Source: Actinomycetospora soli
GTDB taxonomy: Bacteria; Actinomycetota; Actinomycetes; Mycobacteriales; Pseudonocardiaceae
Assembly (NCBI RefSeq): GCF_021026295.1
Contig: NZ_JAJNDA010000027.1
Location: 1-53,203 of the forward strand
Reading direction: 5' to 3'
DNA: 53,203 bases
Numbering within the stretch: position 1 is the first letter of the stretch; each line of letters starts with the position of its first letter. This document shows positions 1 to 8,184 of this stretch, one piece after another. A model generated the notes under the pieces. That model was not told where the DNA came from, did not search any database, and was given only the letters and a program-made list of their open reading frames with translations. A program made the position numbers and the translations under genes.

Positions 1-53
1 ATCGCCTCCGCCCGATGCAGGCGCCGGATCTCCGCCCAGTCCTCCACCTTCAA
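1..53 (-). CDS. istA: IS21 transposase IstA, N-terminal fragment (cut by window edge)
   Basis: Only the first 17 codons are inside the window. On the minus strand a TTG start at 53-51 opens a frame reading LKVEDWAEIRRLHRAEA, which matches the characteristic N-terminus of actinobacterial IstA proteins. A strong purine-rich ribosome binding site (GGAAGGGG) sits just upstream. IstA is the DDE transposase of IS21 elements and works with the ATPase IstB, which would lie beyond the edge. Whether the gene is intact cannot be seen. Confidence 0.75.
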   Translation of the reverse strand, partial: MKVEDWAEIRRLHRAEA

Positions 54-122
54 CACCCCTTCCCATCGGCAAGGGGGTCCAGATTCACCCGTCGCAGAGG
101 GGTCAGGATTCAGGCGTCGTCA
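1..122 (-). mobile_element. IS21-family insertion sequence, terminal part
   Basis: The left edge holds one end of an IS21-type element that continues outside the window. Read on the minus strand it starts near position 122 with TGACGACGCC, then carries two related copies of a TGAATCYKGACCCC motif (about 93-106 and 71-84), and then the transposase start. Several short internal repeats at each end are typical of IS21 elements. The exact outer end and any target duplication cannot be confirmed because the other end is absent. Confidence 0.7.
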
Positions 123-687
123 GCAGCCAGGTGCAGCCACGGTCCGGCGCGGTCGTGTTCTCGCTGATCGCGTAGGTGCTGTTCATCGGCACGCCGGTCG
201 GTCAGGCCGTGCCGGGAGCGGTCGGCAAGGTCATGCCGACCGTCGACCAGGCGACGACCTCCGGCTCTCAACGGCGGCAAGCAGTGATCGGCCGCCCGTC
301 ATCAGTGCGCTCTTGGCCGCGCGGGCCGTACAGGTGGAGGCCGTCGCCTCCGGCGATGCGACCGGTCGGTCCGCGGAGCTTGTCGCGGCCGCTCTCTCGG
401 TCGAGGGCGCCTGCGGCGCCGCTGCGCGACCGGACGTCGTCCGGCCCTGGACCGCGAGCCGCGGCGGCCCCGCGGCGCCTACGGAGCGGTGGAGGCGGCG
501 CGGCTCCTCCACCCACGGCCCCGGGTCCGACCGGGGTCTTCCCGACGGCGGGTCCGGCCCGGTGGAGCGTCCGTCCACCACGAGCAGGAGGTGGCACCTG
601 TGATGCACCGCAGCACGATTTCAGCGGCACGGAGCGCCCACAGGGCGCCTCGATGCCACTGAAGTCATGGAGGTCCAGACACACGAC
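123..687. other. Region with no convincing gene
   Basis: About 560 bases between the IS end and the tRNA terminator. Frames here are open only because of the high GC content; the translations are rich in Arg, Pro and Gly with no recognisable domain. Two items stand out. One is an exact copy of the 15-bp motif TTCCCGACGGCGGGT at 539-553. The other is an imperfect hairpin at about 620-664, with outer arms TTCAGCGGCA and TGCCACTGAA and an inner GCGCCC/GGGCGC stem. Confidence 0.5.
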
Positions 688-718
688 GAAGGCCCCGACC
701 GATCCGGTCAGGGCCTTC
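688..718 (-). terminator. Probable intrinsic terminator after tRNA-Lys
   Basis: On the minus strand, just downstream of the tRNA-Lys 3' end, a strong hairpin is formed by GAAGGCCC and GGGCCTTC with further GACC/GGTC pairing. It is followed by a short GU-rich run. There is no long U tract, as is usual in high-GC actinobacteria. Confidence 0.55.
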
Positions 719-726
719 ATGTGGGG

Positions 727-799
727 TGCGCCGTCAGGGACTCGAACCCCGAACCCAGTGATTAAGAGTCACTTGCTCTGCCCATTGAGCTAACGGCGC
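727..799 (-). tRNA. tRNA-Lys(CTT)
   Basis: A 73-nt cloverleaf on the minus strand: 7-bp acceptor GCGCCGT/ACGGCGC, D-arm with AGCTCAATGGGCAGAGC, and anticodon stem AGTGA/TCACT closing the loop CTCTTAA, so the anticodon is CTT (Lys, codon AAG). The T-arm carries TTCGAGT. CCA is not encoded in full (ACC follows the acceptor). It lies 62 bases downstream of tRNA-His on the same strand and may be co-transcribed with it. Confidence 0.95.
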
Positions 800-861
800 G
801 TGACCAGAAGACTAACACTGCTGATCTTCCGGTCCGGCAGCGGGGGTGCCACTGCCGTCCG

Positions 862-935
862 GGTGAGTGACGGGACTTGAACCCGCGACACCTGGGATCA
901 CAACCCAGTGCTCTGCCAACTGAGCTACACCCACC
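862..935 (-). tRNA. tRNA-His(GTG), with encoded G-1
   Basis: Cloverleaf on the minus strand with acceptor GTGGGTG/CACTCAC (one G-U pair), anticodon stem CTGGG/CCCAG and loop TTGTGAT, giving anticodon GTG (His). The extra 5' base at 935 is G, opposite discriminator C at 862. This is the G-1:C73 identity element of bacterial tRNA-His. A TACAGT -10-like hexamer lies about 35 bases upstream. Confidence 0.95.
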
Positions 936-969
936 ATTGGCTGTCCCCGGCGTCCCGGCGACGCGCTCA

Positions 970-975
970 ACTGTA
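970..975 (-). promoter_or_regulatory. -10-like TACAGT upstream of tRNA-His
   Basis: On the minus strand TACAGT lies 35 bases before the tRNA-His 5' end. The same hexamer appears in the rrn leader at the right end of the window. No clear -35 is visible. Confidence 0.35.
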
Positions 976-1379
976 CTAGCCGCGCCCCAGCCTCCTCCGG
1001 CGGGGTCCTGGCGGAAGCGGTACACGACGTCGGCGAACGCGGTCGTCGGGAAGAGAAGAGCACCCGCACCGGCCCGTCGTCCGCACGGAGGCCGTGCTCG
1101 ATCCCGGCGGGCAGGCGCACGTGGGTGCCCGCGTCCACCGTCGATTCCTCGCCCGCGAGCGAGACGACCGCGCGGCCCGACACCACGAAGTACAGCTCCG
1201 TCGCCGCGTGCCGGTGCCGACCGAGCCAGTCGCCGTGGTCGAGGTCGAGGAGACCGGTCGTGATGGCGTGCGGGGCGGGGTCGGTGCCGTCGTCGAGCAG
1301 GCACCAGCGCAGGTGCCCGCGGACGGGGTCGTCCCACGTCTCCCACGGCTGGTCGACGCGACGCGGTGAGCAGCGACAT
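976..1379 (-). pseudogene. Cupin-domain gene with two apparent frameshifts
   Basis: A single-domain cupin can be read but not in one frame. A plausible ATG (1379-1377, MSLLTASR) is in one frame. The cupin body (PWETWDDP..., then GRHRHAATELYFVVSG, matching the G-x-HxH-x3-E-x6-G metal-binding motif, and later LPAGIEHGL) is in a second frame with no ATG/GTG/TTG start. The natural-looking C-terminus FPTTAFADVVYRF is back in the first frame. At the second switch the DNA reads CTCTTCTCTTCCCG, a tandem TCTTC duplication that explains the shift. Either the gene is decayed or the region contains sequence errors. The end coordinate is approximate. Confidence 0.5.
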
Positions 1380-1518
1380 CGGGCCTCCCGGGCGAGAGGT
1401 GCGGTCCCCGGGTCTCGAGGCGGACCGACAGGGGTCGACCGAGGGACGGAGGGCGGAAACCGCCCCTTCCCGACGTCGGGTCCTGCCGCTGCCCGGGGAC
1501 GCGACGCGCGACCCGCCG

Positions 1519-2127
1519 TCAGGAACCCTCGGCGTCCACCACGTCGGCGGCGGCCGCGCGGGCCTCGTCGGTCGTCGGGCCCGGCAGGGGCACGAACGCC
1601 GTGCGCCGGTAGTACTCGAGCTCGCGGATCGACTCGCGGGCGTCGGCGAGCGCGCGGTGGGCGAGGCCCTTCTCCGGCTGCGCGTAGTAGATGCGCGGGT
1701 ACCAGCGCCGGCACAGCTCCTTGATGGAGCTGACGTCGATCATGCGGTAGTGCAGGTAGGAGTCCAGCTCCGGCATGTCGCGGGAGATGAAGCCGCGGTC
1801 GGTGGCGATCGAGTTGCCGCACAGGGGAGCGGTGCGCGCGTCGGGCACGTGCTCGCGGATGTAGTCGAGGACGAGCTTCTCGGCCTCGGCGAGCGTCACC
1901 GACGACGCCCGGACCTCCTCGGTCAGCCCCGACTTCGCGTGCATCTCGACGACGACCTCGGGCATGTTGTCGAGGTCCTCGTCGGACGCGTGGATGACCA
2001 CGTCGACGCCCTCACCGAGGGGGACGAGCTCCTGGTCGGTCACGAGCGCCGCGATCTCGATCAACTTGTCCTTGCCGAGATCGAGCCCGGTCATCTCGCA
2101 ATCGATCCACACCAGCCGTCCGTTCAC
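1519..2127 (-). CDS. orn: Oligoribonuclease
   Basis: A 202-residue DEDDh 3'-5' exoribonuclease that degrades 2-5 nt RNA fragments and linear dinucleotides such as pGpG to mononucleotides in the cytoplasm. The family signature is clear: exonuclease motif I in [11 protein letters not shown] near the N-terminus, motif II around [18 protein letters not shown], and motif [14 protein letters not shown] containing the catalytic His and Asp. Length is normal for the family. The GTG at 2127 was chosen because homologs begin 3-5 residues before [10 protein letters not shown] and no other start is close. A short GGGCGG-AAA-CCGCCC hairpin (1451-1465) downstream may help termination. Confidence 0.95.
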   Translation of the reverse strand: MNGRLVWIDCEMTGLDLGKDKLIEIAALVTDQELVPLGEGVDVVIHASDEDLDNMPEVVVEMHAKSGLTEEVRASSVTLAEAEKLVLDYIREHVPDARTAPLCGNSIATDRGFISRDMPELDSYLHYRMIDVSSIKELCRRWYPRIYYAQPEKGLAHRALADARESIRELEYYRRTAFVPLPGPTTDEARAAAADVVDAEGS

Positions 2128-2181
2128 CCGGTCGACCCTACTGACCTCGACCGATCCCGGCGCGCGGGCGTGATCGACGAA

Positions 2182-2227
2182 GTGGCGTTCCTGCCGCTGG
2201 ATGACAGCAACGACGCTTTGCTGCCAC
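2182..2227 (-). repeat. Interspersed repeat family A, copy 1
   Basis: Located between the acyl-CoA dehydrogenase gene and orn. It is bounded by GTGGC and GCCAC and on the minus strand contains AAAGCGTCGTTGCTGTCA followed by TCCAGCG. It matches the arm of the perfect hairpin at 24081-24129 and the copy at 48587-48623. Confidence 0.7.
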
Positions 2228-2231
2228 AGGG

Positions 2232-3320
2232 CTAGTGCGAGAACGCCGCCAGCTGCGCCGCGCGCACGTCGTCGGTCTGCGCCTGCACGAGGTGGAACAT
2301 CGCCTCGCGCGACCACCGCTGCTCGTGCGACGACGAGTACATCGCCGACCCGCCCCGGGCCGCCACGAGCCCGGCCGCCGCCCGGACGGTCAGCTCCGCG
2401 ATCCGGCCGCGCAGCTCCAGGCGCTCGTCGACGAACCGGTCCCGCTCGGGCGAGAACCGCAGCTCGTACGCCCGCTCGCGCAGCGGCCACGCCGTCGACG
2501 CCAGGGCCTGCGCCTCCTCGACGGCGGCGGGGCGGTCGCGCTCGTGCCCGGTTCGCAGCGTCTCGTCGATCACGCGGCGCAGGAGTCCCAGGGTCGCGGG
2601 CTTCGTGTCGACCACGGTGCCGGCGTCTCGGCGCCGCCACTCGTCCACCGGCACGACCGCGGCCACCTCGTCGGCGTCCACCGCCATGTCGTCCAGCGCC
2701 AGCCCCACCGTGTGCGTCCCGCCCATGACGGCCAGCGCGTACGGCTCCGAGGCCACCAGCCCCGGCCGCTCGTGCGCGGGCAGCAGCGCGAACACGGCCT
2801 CGCCGGCGTCGGACTGCGCGGCGATCAGCACGAGGTCGACCAGGCCCCACCCGGTGCACCACTCGGCCCGACCGGTGAACCGCCACCCGGACCGGCCGTC
2901 GGGAACGGCCCGGATCGCGGGCGGCCCCGGGCGCCGCAGGTGGGCGACCGCGATCCCGCCGAGCTCGTCGCCGCGGCAGAGCGCCTCGCGGTACTGCTCG
3001 GCGGCGGGGAACGGCGAGTCGAGCGTCAGCTTCTGCGGCGTGCGGTGCTGGGTGAGCACGAACCACGTCGCGGCGTCGGCGCCCGCCAGGATCTCCTCGA
3101 CCTCGGCGAGCGTGCGCTCGTCCCGGCCCATCCCGCCGAACTCCGACGGGGCCGCCACGCCGTAGAGCCCCTGCGCGGCGAGCCAGCGCAGCAGGCAGCG
3201 CTGGACGCCGAGCGCCGGGTCGTCGCTGTCCGCGGCGTTCTCGAGCAGCATCTCGGCGGCCCCCCGCGCGAGCGCGAGGGGATCGGACCCGATCGACAGG
3301 TCCGGCGGGTGGACGATCAT
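2232..3320 (-). CDS. Acyl-CoA dehydrogenase family protein
   Basis: A 362-residue protein with the acyl-CoA dehydrogenase fold: an alpha-helical N-terminal domain ([14 protein letters not shown]), a beta-barrel middle region ([15 protein letters not shown]..., [16 protein letters not shown]) and a helical C-terminal domain. The usual catalytic Glu cannot be assigned with certainty. Such flavoproteins normally introduce a 2,3-double bond into acyl-CoA and pass electrons to ETF. It lies 69 bases after the fadD-like gene on the same strand, consistent with a fatty-acid role. The ATG at 3320 has AGGAGA about 10 bases upstream. The short spacer also has an inverted repeat GGTTCTC/GAGAACC (3327-3358) and an AT-rich stretch, so it may have its own promoter. 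Confidence 0.8.
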   Translation of the reverse strand: MIVHPPDLSIGSDPLALARGAAEMLLENAADSDDPALGVQRCLLRWLAAQGLYGVAAPSEFGGMGRDERTLAEVEEILAGADAATWFVLTQHRTPQKLTLDSPFPAAEQYREALCRGDELGGIAVAHLRRPGPPAIRAVPDGRSGWRFTGRAEWCTGWGLVDLVLIAAQSDAGEAVFALLPAHERPGLVASEPYALAVMGGTHTVGLALDDMAVDADEVAAVVPVDEWRRRDAGTVVDTKPATLGLLRRVIDETLRTGHERDRPAAVEEAQALASTAWPLRERAYELRFSPERDRFVDERLELRGRIAELTVRAAAGLVAARGGSAMYSSSHEQRWSREAMFHLVQAQTDDVRAAQLAAFSH

Positions 3321-3389
3321 GACCGCAGGTTCTCCTGGGGGGAGGGGGAGTCGAGAACCGTTGTACCAAATCGAATTGTCACGCCGAGG

Positions 3390-5018
3390 TCACGACGACG
3401 ACTGACCCAGCTCCTTCTTGACGACCTTCCCCGTCTGGTTGCGGGGCAGTTCGTCCAGGAACTCCACGTCGCGCGGGGACGCGAAGCGGGCGAGGTTGTT
3501 CTTGACGTGGTCGCGGACCTCGTCGGCGGTGAGCTTCGCACCGTCCTCGAGCACGAGGTAGGCGGCCAGGCGCTGGCCGTACTCCTCGTCGTCCACGCCG
3601 ATCACCGCGGCCTCCTTGACGCCGGTCATGGAGCCGAGCAGGCCCTCGACCTCACCGGCGTGGATGTTCTCCCCGCCGGAGACGATCATGTCGTCGGCGC
3701 GGCCGGAGATGAACAGCAGCCCGTCGTCGTCGTAGTGGCCGAGGTCGCCCGTGCCGAGCATCCCGTCGACCACCTCGGTCTCGCCGCGACCGCCGGTGTA
3801 GCCGGTGAAGAGCATGTCGTTGCCGACGAAGATGCGACCGGTCTCACCCGCGGGCAGCTCCTGGTCGTCGTCGCCGAGGATCTTGACCTCGGTGCCCGCC
3901 GGCGGACGCCCCGCCGTCCCGGGCTCCTGGCGCAGCTCCTCGGGCTTCGCGATCGAGGCCCACGAGACCTCGGTGGAGCCGTAGAGCATGTAGAGCTTCT
4001 CGCCGAAGGTGTCGAGGAACTCGGTGACCTTGTGCGGCGGCATCGCCGAGCCGGTCGCGGTGACCGTCTTCAGCGCCGAGGTGTCGTAGCGGGCGATCAC
4101 GTCGTCGCCGAGCTCGAGGATGCGCTGCAGCATCACCGGCACCGCGAACATCGACGTGCACCGGTGGATCGCGAGCTGGCGCAGCGCGTCCTCCGGGTCG
4201 AACTTGCGGCGCAGCACCAGCGTCGAGCCCATGAGCGAGCCGATCTGGAACGCCGCGAAGCCCCACGTGTGGAACAGCGGCGCCGACACCAGCGCCGGCT
4301 CCCGGGCGGTCAGCGGGATGCGCGACAGGATCGCGTTCACCGGCCCGATGCCGTTGGGGGAGGGGCGCTCCGCGCCCTTCGGGGTCCCCGTCGTGCCCGA
4401 GGTCAGCACGATCGTCTTGCCCGTGGGCGGCTTCGTCGGCAGCTCCTTCGAGCCGTCGACCGCGATCAGGCCCTCCAGGGTGTCGTCGCCCCAGCAGCCC
4501 GACCCGGCGTCCTGCCAGCCGCCGATGCGTTTCACCGACTCCGGGACCTCGTCGAGCCGGTCGGCCAGGTCGGAGTCGACGACGATGCTCGTCAGCTCCT
4601 GCTCCTCCGCGACGGCCTTCATCTGGCCGGTCGACAGGCCGGTGTTCATCAGGACGACGTCGGCGCCGATCTTCGACGCCGCGATGATCGTCTCGATCGG
4701 GCCGCGGTGGTTACGGCAGAGCACCGCGATCTTGCTGCCCGGGCCGACGCCGCGGTCGGCCAGCGCCCGCGCCAGCCGGTTCGTCCGCTCGTGCATCTCG
4801 CCGTAGGTGAGCGTCCCGCGGTCGTCGATGATCGCGACCTGCTTCGGGTGCCGCCACGCGCCGATCGTGTAGGCGGTGGTGGGGGTGAAGCCGTAGCGGT
4901 ACAGCGCGACCGGGAACTTCACCACCCGGTGCGGCGCGATCGGGGCGACGACCCCGGCTCCGATCAGCAGACGGACCCCCGTCGCGAGCTCGGTCGGGGT
5001 TCCGAACGGCGTCCTCAC
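3390..5018 (-). CDS. Fatty-acid-CoA ligase, FadD2/FadD12-like
   Basis: A 542-residue AMP-forming acyl-CoA synthetase (ANL superfamily) that activates fatty acids to acyl-AMP and then acyl-CoA. The phosphate-binding motif VLTSGTTGTPKGA is intact, followed by the MLYGSTEVSW adenine-binding region, TGDLGHYDDDGLLFISGR with the invariant Asp, and the C-terminal lysine motif NQTGKVVKKEL. The N-terminal PIAPHRVVKFPVALYRYGFTPTTAY resembles mycobacterial FadD2/FadD12. The GTG start (5018-5016) overlaps the stop of the upstream reductase in a GTGA arrangement, so translation is probably coupled. The substrate is unknown but likely long-chain. Confidence 0.9.
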   Translation of the reverse strand: MRTPFGTPTELATGVRLLIGAGVVAPIAPHRVVKFPVALYRYGFTPTTAYTIGAWRHPKQVAIIDDRGTLTYGEMHERTNRLARALADRGVGPGSKIAVLCRNHRGPIETIIAASKIGADVVLMNTGLSTGQMKAVAEEQELTSIVVDSDLADRLDEVPESVKRIGGWQDAGSGCWGDDTLEGLIAVDGSKELPTKPPTGKTIVLTSGTTGTPKGAERPSPNGIGPVNAILSRIPLTAREPALVSAPLFHTWGFAAFQIGSLMGSTLVLRRKFDPEDALRQLAIHRCTSMFAVPVMLQRILELGDDVIARYDTSALKTVTATGSAMPPHKVTEFLDTFGEKLYMLYGSTEVSWASIAKPEELRQEPGTAGRPPAGTEVKILGDDDQELPAGETGRIFVGNDMLFTGYTGGRGETEVVDGMLGTGDLGHYDDDGLLFISGRADDMIVSGGENIHAGEVEGLLGSMTGVKEAAVIGVDDEEYGQRLAAYLVLEDGAKLTADEVRDHVKNNLARFASPRDVEFLDELPRNQTGKVVKKELGQSSS

Positions 5019-7060
5019 CAGTGCACTCCAGGAAGAAGTCGGGCAAAGGCCTGCGCCCCGCGCGAGAGCGGGCCGGCCTGCAGGGCACGGTCCTCTCCGG
5101 GGGTCACCGCATCACTACCCTCGCGTGCCGCCCGCGACTCGGGGAACACGCGATAGGCGACGTGCATGACGACGTCCACGATCCGCGGGGTCAGCGACGC
5201 CGAGACGGCGCCGAGCGTGCCCAGGGCCGTGCCGACGTGCTTGGGTCGGTCGATCAGGGCGCCCACGACCATGTCGGCCGCCTCGCCGGGGGAGAGCGTC
5301 GGGAACGCGTCGTAGATCTTCGTCGGCGCGATCATGTCGGTGCGCACGAGCGGCATGTGCACCGTAGTGAACGTGACGCCGTCCCCGATCACCTCGGTCG
5401 CGACGATCCGCGCCCACGCGTCGAGCGCGGCCTTCGACGCGACGTACGCGCTGAACCGCGGCGGACCGGTCTGCACGCCGATCGAGGAGATGTCGACGAC
5501 GTGGCCGAAGCGCCGCTCGATCATGTGCGGCAGCAGCGCCATCGTCAGGCGGATCGCGCCGAAGTAGTTGATCGCCATCGTGCGCTCGAAGTCGTGGAAC
5601 CGGTCGAGCTCGAGCTTCACCGAGCGGCGGATCGAGCGGCCGGCGTTGTTCACCAGCATGTCGATGCCGGTGTCGGGCCCGGCGCTTCCCCCGTCGCTGC
5701 GCTCGCCCCCGCTGTGGTCGGCGAGCATCGACTTCACCGTCGCGTCGACGGACTCGGCGTCAGTGATGTCGCAGGTGTAGGTGTGCGCCTGGCCGCCCTC
5801 GCGCTCGATCTCGAGGCGGACCTCGTCGAGCTCCTCCTGACGGCGGGCCACGAGCAGCGGCACGCCGCCGTTGCGCGCCACCCGGATCGCGGTCTCGCGC
5901 CCGATCCCGCTCGACGCGCCGGTGATGACGACCCGCCGGCCGAGCAGGGGCGGCCCCGGGCGGGGGCGGCGCGCGCGGTTCGGGTCGAGGTGCTCGCGCC
6001 AGTAGCGCACCAGCGCGGGGGCGTAGTCGCCGAACTCCGGCGGCTGGAGGCCGTCGAGCGCCCGCACCGTCTCCTCGGCCGTGTAGACGCACGGGAACGT
6101 CAGGTGCGGCAGCACCTCCGGCGGGATGTCGAACTCGGCCAGCGCGATGTCGCGCGCCGAGCCGCCGGCCCCGGTGTCGGCCGCCGCTCCCACGGCCCGG
6201 GTCAGGGCCTTCCCGACGGCGGGTGGGAGCACGGGGAGGAGCTTCGGTGCGCCCAGGGCCCCGGCGAGCGCGTTGTAGATCTCGCTCAGCGGCTGGGGGC
6301 GCGGGTGCACGAGGTGGAACGCCCGGCCGTCGAGGTCGGGGGTGTGGACGAGCCGGACCATGGCGTCGGCGACGTGGTCGACCGGCACGATGTTCGTGGT
6401 CCCGAGCTCCGGCGCGGGGACCCGCAGGAACCCCGGCAGCCGGCCGAGCGCGCTGATCGCGCCCATCAGGTAGTACGGGCCGTCGATCTTGTCGATCTCG
6501 CCGGTGCGCGAGTCGCCGACCACGACGGCGGGGCGGTAGACCCGCCACGGGATCGTCGACTCCTCGCGGACGATCTTCTCCGCCGCGAACTTCGTCTCGT
6601 GGTACGGGTTGCCGAAGCGCTGCCCGAGGTCGAAGTCGTCCTCGGTGAACACGCCCTCGTGCTCCCCGGCGACCGCGACGCTCGAGACGTGGTGGAAGCA
6701 CCGCGCGCCGATCTCGGCGGCGAGGGTCACGACGTTCCGGGTGCCGTCGACGTTGGCGGCCCGGTTCGCCTCCTCGTCGGCGGTCATGTCGTAGATCGCG
6801 CCGAGGTGCAGCACCTCGTCGACCTGCCCGGACAGGTCGGTCACGGCGTCGTCGTCGAGCCCGAGCCGGTCCCGGGCCAGATCGCCGGTGACGGGCACGA
6901 TCTTCTCGGCGCCGTCGAGCTCGCGGGTGCGCCGCTCGAGCTTCCGCACCGACCCCGACCGCACCAGGGCGTAGACCGCCTCGCAGTCCTCGCGCTCCAG
7001 CAGCCGGGCGAGCACGGCGCGCCCGAGGAACCCGGTACCGCCGGTAACGAGATAGCGCAT
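5015..7060 (-). CDS. Two-domain SDR, putative fatty acyl-CoA reductase (AcrA1-like)
   Basis: A 681-residue fusion of two Rossmann domains. Residues 1-350 form an extended SDR with TGGTGFLG, the YHETK active-site motif and a long C-terminal part, as in fatty acyl-CoA/thioester reductases. From about residue 370 a classical SDR begins (ITGASSGIGRE, NNAG, then YVASK). The same architecture is known from mycobacterial acyl-CoA reductases that produce aldehydes or fatty alcohols. It is coupled to the downstream FadD-like ligase by a GTGA overlap, suggesting activation and reduction of the same acyl chain. A low-complexity SGGERSDGGSAGP insert lies in the second domain, and residues encoded near 6210-6224 (PPAVGK) come from a copy of the 15-bp repeat. 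ATG at 7060 gives the full Rossmann motif. Confidence 0.85.
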   Translation of the reverse strand: MRYLVTGGTGFLGRAVLARLLEREDCEAVYALVRSGSVRKLERRTRELDGAEKIVPVTGDLARDRLGLDDDAVTDLSGQVDEVLHLGAIYDMTADEEANRAANVDGTRNVVTLAAEIGARCFHHVSSVAVAGEHEGVFTEDDFDLGQRFGNPYHETKFAAEKIVREESTIPWRVYRPAVVVGDSRTGEIDKIDGPYYLMGAISALGRLPGFLRVPAPELGTTNIVPVDHVADAMVRLVHTPDLDGRAFHLVHPRPQPLSEIYNALAGALGAPKLLPVLPPAVGKALTRAVGAAADTGAGGSARDIALAEFDIPPEVLPHLTFPCVYTAEETVRALDGLQPPEFGDYAPALVRYWREHLDPNRARRPRPGPPLLGRRVVITGASSGIGRETAIRVARNGGVPLLVARRQEELDEVRLEIEREGGQAHTYTCDITDAESVDATVKSMLADHSGGERSDGGSAGPDTGIDMLVNNAGRSIRRSVKLELDRFHDFERTMAINYFGAIRLTMALLPHMIERRFGHVVDISSIGVQTGPPRFSAYVASKAALDAWARIVATEVIGDGVTFTTVHMPLVRTDMIAPTKIYDAFPTLSPGEAADMVVGALIDRPKHVGTALGTLGAVSASLTPRIVDVVMHVAYRVFPESRAAREGSDAVTPGEDRALQAGPLSRGAQAFARLLPGVHW

Positions 7061-7106
7061 GGCGGAGGATCGTGGCACGAGACACCGGAGCGCGCTACGG
7101 GGAGTG

Positions 7107-7180
7107 AACCGATCGTCGCTCCCGGGCGACCGTCGGGCCGATCGTGACGCGGACCGGGGCAACCTCGTGCACGATCGGTT
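7107..7180. promoter_or_regulatory. Inverted repeat upstream of the reductase gene
   Basis: Perfect 10-bp arms AACCGATCGT (7107-7116) and ACGATCGGTT (7171-7180) are separated by 54 bases, with another CCGATCGT between them. They lie 47 bases before the reductase start and after the end of the AraC gene. They could be paired operator half-sites or a terminator/attenuator stem. No direct evidence favours one. Confidence 0.35.
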
Positions 7181-7197
7181 GGCCCGCCACGGATCGG

Positions 7198-8103
7198 TCA
7201 GGTGAGCATCGCCCGGCGGTACGCCGTCGGGGTGTGCCCCGTCCGGTCGCGGACGAGCTGGCCGAAGCGGGTCGCGTTGGTGAACCCCCAGCGTCGGGCG
7301 ATCGCGGACACCGGGGTGGCGGCGTCGGCCGGGTCCGCGAGGTCGGCCAGGCACCGTTCCAGACGCCGGGTGCGGATGGTCCCGGCCGGGGTGCGGCCGT
7401 CCTCGGCGAGCAGGGCGTGCAGGTGGCGGGGCGAGACGAACAGCGCCGCCGCGGCCGCCCGGGGCGTCAGGTCGGGGTCGGCGAGGTGGGCCTCGACGTG
7501 GTCGTCGAACGCCGCCCGCAGCGCGTCGTGCGGGTCGTCGGCCACGAGCAGGCCGCGGCGGGCGAGCTCGTCGTCGAACAGGGTGCGGGCGAGCTCGACG
7601 GCCTGCTGCGCGGTCGCGGCCAGACCGGCGGGCCTGCTCCGGGCGGACTGCAACCCCGTGAGCAGGCCCGCCACGGCCGGTGCCAGCCCCTCGCTGCCGC
7701 GCAGCCGGGTGGCCGTGAGCTCCCCGGAGCGACGGCCACCCGCCGTCGGGAAGCGGAAGCAGAGGCTGCGGTAGCCCTCGCGGGCGACGATCTCGACCGG
7801 GCGGGCGGACTCGTAGAAGACGAGGTCGCCGCGCTCGACGGTGGCGGTGCGGCCGTCCTGACGGAACTCGGCGCGGCCCGCGAGCTGGACCGAGAGCAGC
7901 GTCTCCGGCGGGTCGTCGGGCGCGATGTGCCCGGCCTCGCGGACCGCGACGTGCGGGTGGGCGACCATCGCGATCAGGGACGTCGGGCCCAGCCGGCGGC
8001 GCGTCACGTGGCCGCGGAAGCGCTCCGGCCGGGAGAAGGAGAAGTCCGCGGCGACGAGGGCGTCGGAGACCACGTCCGACCACGCGGTGGCGTCGGAATC
8101 CAT
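7198..8103 (-). CDS. AraC-family transcriptional regulator
   Basis: A 301-residue regulator. Residues 1-175 resemble the cupin-like sensor half of FeaR-type AraC proteins (DLVFYESARPVEI..., SLCFRFP). Residues about 200-301 form the double helix-turn-helix AraC domain (LFVSPRHLHALLAEDG; ARRWGFTNATRFGQLVRDRTGHTPTAYRR). It is divergently transcribed from the flavin-dependent oxidoreductase gene, with 81 bases between starts, so that gene is its most likely target. The ATG at 8103 is used; a TACAGT -10-like hexamer lies 36 bases upstream. RFPTAGGRR (7738-7752) is encoded by an exact copy of the 15-bp interspersed repeat. Confidence 0.9.
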   Translation of the reverse strand: MDSDATAWSDVVSDALVAADFSFSRPERFRGHVTRRRLGPTSLIAMVAHPHVAVREAGHIAPDDPPETLLSVQLAGRAEFRQDGRTATVERGDLVFYESARPVEIVAREGYRSLCFRFPTAGGRRSGELTATRLRGSEGLAPAVAGLLTGLQSARSRPAGLAATAQQAVELARTLFDDELARRGLLVADDPHDALRAAFDDHVEAHLADPDLTPRAAAAALFVSPRHLHALLAEDGRTPAGTIRTRRLERCLADLADPADAATPVSAIARRWGFTNATRFGQLVRDRTGHTPTAYRRAMLT

Positions 8104-8172
8104 CGGCTCACCCCTGCGCCCGTCGGAGAGGTCCGTGCACTGTAGCGAGAGCGGTGAGACCCGGGCCACACC

Positions 8173-8178
8173 TAGCGT
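8173..8178 (+). promoter_or_regulatory. -10 hexamer TAGCGT, probable leaderless start
   Basis: TAGCGT lies 6 bases before the ATG of the oxidoreductase gene and there is no Shine-Dalgarno sequence. In actinobacteria this spacing usually means transcription starts at or next to the start codon. The -35 region is not obvious, as expected if an AraC activator is used. Confidence 0.4.
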
Positions 8179-8184
8179 CGGGCC

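Noticed and set aside
176..793. Long open frames on both strands near the left end
   Set aside because: They run through a tRNA gene and a terminator, are rich in Arg/Pro/Gly and have no domain; they reflect high GC content.
2235..5156. Open frame of over 900 codons on the plus strand
   Set aside because: It lies opposite the acyl-CoA dehydrogenase and FadD genes and its translation is low-complexity with no motif.
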